A stretch of 64,000 bases of DNA from Semisulcospira habei (Eukaryota > Mollusca > Gastropoda > Semisulcospiridae). Below the pieces are notes generated by a model. It did no database searches. It saw only the letters and a list, made by a program, of their open reading frames with translations, and had not been told where the DNA came from. Positions 54,076-64,000 of this stretch are shown here, piece by piece. Made by a program: the position numbers and the translations under genes. Within the stretch, counting starts at the first letter, position 1. Every line of letters starts with the position of its first letter. The stretch covers positions 72,988,026-73,052,025 of the forward strand of contig BTPG01000006.1 of the NCBI GenBank assembly GCA_036245525.1, written 5' to 3'.

Positions 54076-54606
54076 CCTTCAGTGTAGTAAAGTGTAGTGC
54101 AGTGTAGTGTAGTGTAGTGTAATGTAGTGTAGTGTAGTGTAGTGTAGTGTAGTGTAGTGCAGTTCAGTGTAGTGTAGTGTAGTGTAGTGTAGTGTAGTTC
54201 AGTTCAGTGCGGTGTAGTTTAGTTCAGTGTAGTTCAGTGTAGTGTAGTGTAGTGTAGTGTAGTGTAGTGTAGTGTAGTGTAGAGTAGTGTAGTTCAGTTC
54301 AGGTCAGTGTATTGTATTGTAGTGTAGTTCAGTTCAGTTCAGTTCAGTGTAGTGTAGTTTAGTTCAGTTCAGTTCAGTTCAGTTCAGTTCAGTTCAGTTA
54401 AGTGCAGTGTAGTGTAGTGTAGTGTAGTGTAGTGTAGTGTAGTGTAGTGTAGTGTAGTGTAGTGTAGTGTAGTGTAGTGTAGTGTAGTCAGTGTAGTGAA
54501 GCAGTGTAGTGTAGTTCAGTTCCGTTCAGTGTAGTGTAGTGTAGTGTAGTGTAGTGTAGTGTAGTGTAGTGTAGCGTAGCGTAGTGTAGTGTAGTGTAGT
54601 GTAGTT
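54076..54606 (+). repeat. (GTAGT)n / (TTCAG)n pentanucleotide satellite
   Basis: About 530 bp of pentamers, mainly GTAGT, with interspersed blocks of TTCAG units (54194-54230, 54290-54400). Both are 5-mers, so the period is kept through the switches. Confidence 0.96.
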
Positions 54607-54880
54607 TTGCTCGGTCAAGATGGGATCTCTGCGCTTAGAAAGGCCTATACACGTTCCACCCCACCGTCAGAAGTCTTCCTGGAGTTCCTTTCGATATGGT
54701 ACCGATATTGGCCCGATTCAATACAGATCTCTGCGTGCGCCTGCCTCTCTCCACAACTCTGCTACGGAGTCGATTGACTGCCTCTGTTTTTGGAAATGCT
54801 TTCTCAGGTTCCTCGATCACCACGCAAGACAAACTTGAGAATTCATGTTATCGACAAATTTTTAGTTTTCCAACCCCGCC
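54607..54880. other. Unassigned sequence
   Basis: Overlapping short open frames on both strands lack recognisable domains. Confidence 0.4.
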
Positions 54881-54882
54881 AT

Positions 54883-55098
54883 TAACCCTTTCATTGTCGA
54901 GAAAAGGTGAACACCACCCAGCTGCAAGAGGTATAGATCCTCATGAGCCCCCACGATTGCGGGGGCTCATGAGTATCTACGCCTCTTGCTTGAGACCAAT
55001 GTGTGTCTATGTTCCAGGAATGGTTGTGGCTTTTGACCGTTGAATGAAAAACGATTGTCAAGAAACAAGATGTACGTTCTCCGGCAGAGAAGGGGTTA
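54883..55098 (-). mobile_element. PalA element, nearly full length
   Basis: TTAACCCTTTCATTGTCGAG and AACACCACCCAGCTGCAAG on the left, hairpin 54923-54989, then GAGACCAATGTGTGTCTATG, TTTTGACCGTTGAATG and CGGCAGAGAAGGGGTTAA on the right. It is bounded by TTAA at both ends. Confidence 0.88.
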
Positions 55099-55439
55099 AG
55101 CATATGATTTAAACAAAAATATGGCAGGTCATACAGGCTTGTTTTCACGCGTCGATGAACGGAGTCTGCTACTGTCTGATCCCCCCAAAAAAAACCATCA
55201 CGTCAACTCGTACACGCATTTTACAGCGTCTCTCAGGCGTGAGAATTGAAATGTCTGTATGTCCTAGATTGCGCGTGATGATAGCAATTTTGTTGTTGTT
55301 GCATGTAGTAGCAAAAAAACACATTCAAAACCTGTTTTATCGATAAAAACGGAGCATTGTCCCCAGACCACCGCCGTGTTATAAAAGAGCAATGGGATCG
55401 AGTAAAAGAAAAAGTGCAACGATTAAATAACCGATCGAC
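55099..55439. other. Unassigned sequence
   Basis: No recognised feature. Confidence 0.4.
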
Positions 55440-55540
55440 AAATGACTGTGCAGTACGTGTCCTCCTGTAGTTGGCCAACCACAGGCGGAGGTTTACCGCT
55501 GATAAGCGGTAACGAATCGAGGGAGACAACCAGTGTACTT
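55440..55540. repeat. PalE hairpin, altered left arm
   Basis: The right arm GAATCGAGGGAGACAACCAG, TGTAC is intact with inner stem TTACCGCTGATAAGCGGTAA. The left arm carries unrelated GTAGTTGGCCAACCACAGGC (itself a small palindrome), with CAGTACGTGTCCTCC outside. Confidence 0.7.
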
Positions 55541-55658
55541 AATTTTATGTAATTCTTTCACGGACCTCCGTCTATGAGGAAATTCAAACAGAAATCCCTT
55601 TGGCGTGAAATTGCACATTGTTGCGCTAAAACCTTGTCACGTTTTTGATGCACACGCC

Positions 55659-55765
55659 CCAGTAGCAAAGTGTCTTCGGGCCTATGACGGACTCAATGGG
55701 CCCGCGCACAGCCGTGCGCGGGCCCACTGAGTCCGTCATGGGCCCGAGGACCTTTGCTTACTGGG
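55659..55765. repeat. PalD hairpin, complete, with altered matching arms
   Basis: Termini CCCAGTAGCAAAG / CTTTGCTTACTGGG. Both arms have CATGACGGACTCA (complement TGAGTCCGTCATG) where most copies have CCGACGTCGGCCGCA. Apex CCGCGCACAGCCGTGCGCGG. Very few mismatches between arms. Confidence 0.93.
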
Positions 55766-55865
55766 TACATACAGAGGGATCCAGACGCTGAGCAAACACA
55801 AAAAAGTGAATACACTGAGAGGCGATAATACTCTTTCAGCGTCCAAACAGCCAATTCTTTCGACC

Positions 55866-55932
55866 TGCAGGAGGAATAGACGTTAATGAGCTCCAGCATC
55901 CGCAGGGGCTCATGAAAATCTATACCTCTTAC
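55866..55932. repeat. PalA hairpin, degenerate
   Basis: TGCAGGAGGAATAGACGTTA / CATGAAAATCTATACCTCTT with several mismatches. Confidence 0.7.
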
Positions 55933-55954
55933 TGTGCGGGATCACCATCGTTAA

Positions 55955-56163
55955 TCTCTTTCCTGCCGCAGGACGCATATGTTTATGGAACATCTTGTTC
56001 ATTGAATGACGAAAGGCTAACACCGTCCAAGGGACAGGGATACAGTTTGGTGTCAGCAAGAGGTATAGATCCTCATGAGCCCCCGCAGTTGCGTGGGCTC
56101 ATGAGGATTATACCTCTTGTAGTTGAGTTATGTTTATATTTTATCCGCAGTGAAGGGGTTAAC
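55955..56163 (+). mobile_element. PalA element
   Basis: The hairpin at 56056-56120 is preceded by CCAAGGGACAGGGATACAGT and followed by TTTTATCCGCAGTGAAGGGG, TTAA. Confidence 0.86.
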
Positions 56164-56324
56164 GAACATTTATGCTCCTCAGATGAAGGCAGTCGGAGGT
56201 TTTAATTGCGTGACTGCACTTATAAGAGACGAACGATGAATAAAACTATCTTTTAGATTTGAAATTTAAAAGTACAGGCACACTTTCTTTCCCACCTGAG
56301 CCGTGAATAGTTTGGAATTTGCTG

Positions 56325-56390
56325 AAAACAGCAGCAGCAACAACAGCAACAACAACAACAACACAACAACAACAACAACAACAAAACCCG
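56325..56390. repeat. (CAA)n/(CAG)n
   Basis: Trinucleotide run. Confidence 0.93.
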
Positions 56391-56759
56391 CGTGAGAGGA
56401 CATTCAGAAAGGTGCATGAACAACAAGTTTTTTTTTAAATGTCTTTCCCGACAACACAAAGGTTATTTTGAAGACGGCGAAGCAAAAAATGTGTTTGAAC
56501 AAGTTTTGAACTCACACTATTCGGACAACAGGCATTGGATGATCATTGTATAATCGATCACTTTTATTACACGAGAGTGGGAAATGATGTTTCCTACTGC
56601 CCGTGTCATACAGAGGTGCAAGATTTTCAAAATAGTAATCCCATAAGCCTGTGGTTCGGACCCCGGAAGCGTCTTTAATCACAACATGTTTGGAATCTGT
56701 CAACAAGCGATATGTTTTTGCGTCACAATCTAGTCGAAAGGTCACACTTGAGAAATAAG
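56391..56759. other. Unassigned sequence
   Basis: GTGGTTCGGACCCC near 56652 resembles a tRNA box B, but no box A is seen. Nothing else is recognised. Confidence 0.4.
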
Positions 56760-56852
56760 TTAACCCTTTGGCTGTCGGTAGCGGTTTTTTGTCGCGATGA
56801 CTCCTGCAGGAATCATCGTGACAAAAACCGCTACCGACAGCTAAAGGGTTAA
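56760..56852. mobile_element. PalH element, complete, TTAA-bounded
   Basis: 93 bp: TTAACCCTTTGGCTGTCGGT, AGCGGTTTTTTGTCGCGATG, a centre around CTCCTGCAGGA, and the complement back to AGGGTTAA. Arms are nearly perfect. Confidence 0.93.
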
Positions 56853-56930
56853 ATTTGCCCTGAAGCTTTTTATGTAGCTGTAGGAATCATCGCGACAAAA
56901 ATCGCTACCGACAGCCACATGGTTAAACTT
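56807..56930 (+). repeat. Tandem duplication of the PalH right arm
   Basis: GGAATCATCGTGACAAAAAC, CGCTACCGACAGCTAAAGGG, TTAAATTTGCCCTGA at 56809 recurs as GGAATCATCGCGACAAAAAT, CGCTACCGACAGCCACATGG, TTAAACTTGCTCTGA at 56883, a period near 75 bp. The left arm is not duplicated. Confidence 0.9.
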
Positions 56931-57056
56931 GCTCTGACGTTTTTATATAACGCGTTAAGATATTAACTCCTTGTTGTGTAAATAAATAAAAAAAGAAAAG
57001 AAAGGTCTCGACTTCCAACCACCCATGCACTCAGAAACGCGGAATTACTTTTTCTG

Positions 57057-57268
57057 GACCTCGAGGTGTTCAGGAGAGGTAGTTTCAGGCGCACTAACAC
57101 ATTTTGCCGCGTGTCCGGATGCGGCACGCCTCGAACTGGAAACACAAGAAATGGAAGAATTAAGGCGTGCACTTTAAGCAAAAGTAGGACACTTCTTTCA
57201 GCCAAGCAGCCAATAAGACTCTGCAGGAGGCGTAGAGTCTTATTGACGCAGATCTGTGCTTCTTGCTG
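57057..57268. repeat. Decayed PalC and PalA pieces
   Basis: GCCGCGTGTCCGGATGCGGC, ACGCCTCGAACTGG (57105-57138) is a PalC remnant. TGCAGGAGGCGTAGAGTCTT, GATCTGTGCTTCTTGC (57222-57268) is a PalA remnant. Confidence 0.6.
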
Positions 57269-57520
57269 GGGTTCGTGAGAATGGTGTTCTCGCGGGTCGA
57301 TGAGGTGACTGGTTTTGAAGATGGCCTTCATTTGCAGATTACTGTGGCCCAAGGATGGACGCTCAGCAGGTGATTTTAGAGTGCACAGGCCAGTTCAGAC
57401 CGGACAACTCTTTCACGCCTACCGTCAACTAGCTGCTGATGCATCGACTAACAGAGCACAAAGAAAAAGGATGATTGGCTCGACCGAGTTATACGTTGGG
57501 GATACGATTCAAACAAATGC
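57269..57520. other. Unassigned sequence
   Basis: No recognised feature. Confidence 0.4.
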
Positions 57521-57524
57521 AACA

Positions 57525-57835
57525 GAACCTGTTTTGAGCGATCACCTTAATGACGGATCACCTGCCACTAAAGACCATCATTTAGGTGGCTGTCGCTATA
57601 AGCCTGTGGCTTGTTTTGATCTGATGGAAATTGCTGTATATCTTCTTATGCATTTTTCAAAGCAATAAACTATTTATTTAAACCAAGTGGCTGTCGCCAC
57701 CTAAATGATGGTCTTTAATGACAGGTGATACTTGTTGCTTTTCAAGCCTTCTCTTGTGAGACCACCTGGCGTTTAAGACCACTATTTCCTCGATAAAAAG
57801 TCAGCGGTCGCTCAAAACAGGTGCTACTGTACTCA
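57525..57835. repeat. Long interrupted inverted repeat
   Basis: Left: CCTGTTTTGAGCGATCACCT, GATCACCTGCCACTAAAGAC, CATCATTTAGGTGGCTGTCG. Right: GGCTGTCGCCACCTAAATGA, TGGTCTTTAATGACAGGTGA and, further out, GTCGCTCAAAACAGGTGCTA. About 95 bp separate the inner arms, and the right side has an extra insert. Possibly a MITE of an unrecognised family. Confidence 0.7.
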
Positions 57836-57861
57836 CATGCGGTACCCTAGAATCATCACGG

Positions 57862-57930
57862 TTAACTCATTCGAGACGTTCCGCCTCCGGATACGCGGCT
57901 TTAACCCGCGGAACGTCTCGAATGAGTTAA
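57862..57930. mobile_element. PalC element, TTAA-bounded
   Basis: 69 bp: TTAACTCATTCGAGACGTTC, CGCCTCCGGATACGCGGCTT, TAACCCGCGGAACGTCTCGA to GAGTTAA. Both arms have ACGTTCCGC where others have ACGTGCCGC. The right arm is shortened. Confidence 0.9.
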
Positions 57931-58586
57931 TTCATTGTCTGTCACTGGTATGTTAAGCGGACAACTGGCAAGTGTCAGCAAGTCGGTCCCACGAGTCAAA
58001 AGTGTTAACTTCCTTCAACAGGGCAGGAAGACTGATGAAAATGAGTCTATCCCTTCTTTTATGAAATCTAATACAATATAAGCCCCTTCACAAAACACAG
58101 ACCTCTGCGGATTACAAAGGTTTGCAACAGGATCTACTCGCTGAATCCGGTAAATAGCATAGGACAAGATTATAGAGCGGCGGTAACATGGCTTCCTTCT
58201 CACGGAGGGAGACAACCCCGTGATCAAGTAATTTGTCACGAGAGTTAGCTTTCTTTTGCGCGATGGCACACTTCCTGTTCATGTATTTTCGTGGCTGACC
58301 TGGGGAGCATGTCCATGGATGGGACTTTTCCGACTACAGCCGGAATTCCGGATTTTAAAAAAATTGCCCTTTTTTGTGTTTTTTTGGCCCCGTAACCCTT
58401 ACTGGGGGCCTTCTGCCGCCCCCAGACCCCCGCTTCAGGATTCAACTTTTTTTCTCTGTCCCATCCATGCATGTCTAATTTCACGTGTAACAGAGCAAAC
58501 TCGTTTTTCGAAATCATGGAGCGTTAAAAACTCTAAAATGACTTCTTCTTTGTGAGATGTGAGTAAATGGAACCCATCAAAGAAAA
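57931..58586. other. Unassigned sequence
   Basis: Overlapping open frames near 58245-58555 on both strands, no recognised domain. Confidence 0.4.
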
Positions 58587-58643
58587 CAAGAGGCAGAGAT
58601 TCTCACGCAGCTGCAGAGGCTCATGAGCACCTGTACCGCTTGC
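58587..58643. repeat. PalA hairpin, degenerate
   Basis: ACAAGAGGCAGAGATTCTCA / CTCATGAGCACCTGTACCGC; the left tip is lost. Confidence 0.65.
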
Positions 58644-58819
58644 ATATTGAACGATCTGGTTGACGCAATAAGGTCTAAGCTGGTCTTGTCTTTCTGCACG
58701 CTTCAAGTGCAAAAAAATAAAAACACATTAACAAGAGTGCCGACTCTCCAGTGGGTCTGAAAGGGTGTAGTTTGCAAAAAAAAAAAAAAAGAAGAACGAT
58801 TTCTGGCTGATTCTGGCTC

Positions 58820-58920
58820 TTAACCTTTTCACTGCCGGCGGGTACAAAGTATGTTCCTGAAACCATCGCAGATTCACAAAGTGGTGTCCGCAAGAGGCGT
58901 AGATCCTCATGAGCCCCCTT
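58820..58920 (+). repeat. PalA half-copy cut by (GA)n
   Basis: Left flank AACCTTTTCACTGCCGGCGG, GGTACAAAGT and arm CGCAAGAGGCGTAGATCCTC, ATGAGCCCCCTT, then directly GTAGAGAGAG. The right arm is missing. Confidence 0.8.

Positions 58921-59083
<163 letters not shown>

Positions 59084-59175
<92 letters not shown>
59084..59175. repeat. (GA)n microsatellite
   Basis: GA with one GG slip at about 59167. Confidence 0.97.
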
Positions 59176-63690
<4,515 letters not shown>

Positions 63691-63765
63691 TTAACCCGTT
63701 CAGTGCGAGAAATTTGAATACCATCCAACTGCAAGAGGTATAGATCCTCATGACCTCCTCTGCGT
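63691..63765 (-). repeat. PalA half-copy
   Basis: TTAACCCGTTCAGTGCGAGA, ACCATCCAACTGCAAGAGGT, ATAGATCCTCATGA, then unrelated sequence. The right arm is missing. It starts with TTAA at the point where the fourth unit stops matching. Confidence 0.82.
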
Positions 63766-63789
63766 CAGCTGACATTGAACAGATTAAAG

Positions 63790-63932
63790 GGGGAAAAGAA
63801 AAGGGGAGACTGCCAGTGCTAATAGTTTAGGAAGGTTACAAAGTAAAGTAGGTTAAAGCACTGTCAGGGGAGAGAAATGTGCATGATCGACCAGTGATCT
63901 ACTGTGGCCAAAGCACACACACACACACACAA
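63790..63932. repeat. PalG one-armed copy ending in (CA)n
   Basis: GAAAAGGGGAGACTGCCAGT, GCTAATAGTTTAGGAAGGTT, then the whole PalG arm to GGCCAAAGCAC, after which (CA)n replaces the A/T loop and the second arm. CATAGATCT seen in the 33.6 kb copy is shortened here. Confidence 0.88.
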
Positions 63933-64000
63933 AAGATAGGAAAGAGAGGGGGCGCTAAGAAAGTGACTGAAAGCAATGCATATGGAAGCCCGCCCCCCCC

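Noticed and set aside
57315..57668. A 117-codon plus-strand frame
   Set aside because: Overlaps one arm of the inverted repeat at 57525-57835 and shows no domain.

Overview
The window is intergenic, repeat-dense DNA from an animal. No spliced host gene, rRNA or functional tRNA could be recognised. The only protein-coding signal is from decayed non-LTR retrotransposons. Long (GA)n, (CA)n, (TATG)n and (AT)n tracts, tRNA-derived SINEs, CR1-like LINEs and very many short palindromic elements suggest a marine invertebrate. A mollusc, probably a gastropod, is my best guess, made from general resemblance and not from any marker gene.

The dominant content is a community of fold-back (palindromic) elements, named here by letter. 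PalA is a hairpin of about 65 bp (AGAGGCATAGATCCTCATGA arm) with more than 45 whole, partial or degenerate copies. PalB has TTGGCGCC at the arm tip, PalC a GTGCCGCC arm, and PalD is a GC-rich hairpin of about 100 bp ending CCCAGTAAGCAAA. PalE, G, H, I, K and N are further families. PalA, B, C and H elements end in TTAA with inverted termini beginning C(C/T)C. One PalB copy interrupts a repeat (F) whose other copies carry an empty TTAA at the same place, so TTAA is the insertion target, as for piggyBac-like MITEs. No transposase is present in the window.

Layout: 0-7.5 kb holds a LINE 3' fragment, PalB/D/A/C copies, GA and CA tracts and microsatellite-bearing F/J repeats. 7.7-15 kb holds a tRNA-derived SINE, LINE 3' ends (one with a clear target-site duplication), inverted F/J copies and a long CA array. 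At 15.1-15.5 kb a 40-bp satellite grows out of a PalD arm. 16-28 kb holds PalA/B/D/K/N copies, an (AT)n palindrome at 19.5-19.9 kb and F copy 1. 28-32 kb holds tandem arrays and paired PalA copies. 33-43 kb holds a 216-bp near-perfect palindrome and F copy 2 with its nested PalB. 43.7-45.8 kb holds two hairpin-derived minisatellites. 47.4-52 kb holds a CR1-like LINE (broken endonuclease/RT ORF) beside CT tracts. 54 kb is a pentanucleotide satellite. 58.9-61.6 kb is a tandem triplication of about 0.7 kb units separated by (GA)n. 61.6-63.35 kb is a second, 5'-truncated LINE on the minus strand lying inside (GA)n.

Three patterns recur and are the main result. First, the two arms of a given hairpin match each other even where they differ from other copies of the family. 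Second, several unrelated hairpin families sit beside a tandem array made from only one of their arms. Third, retroelement 3' ends of several families abut (TC)n in the same orientation. Identities were judged by eye; no alignment or search could be run.
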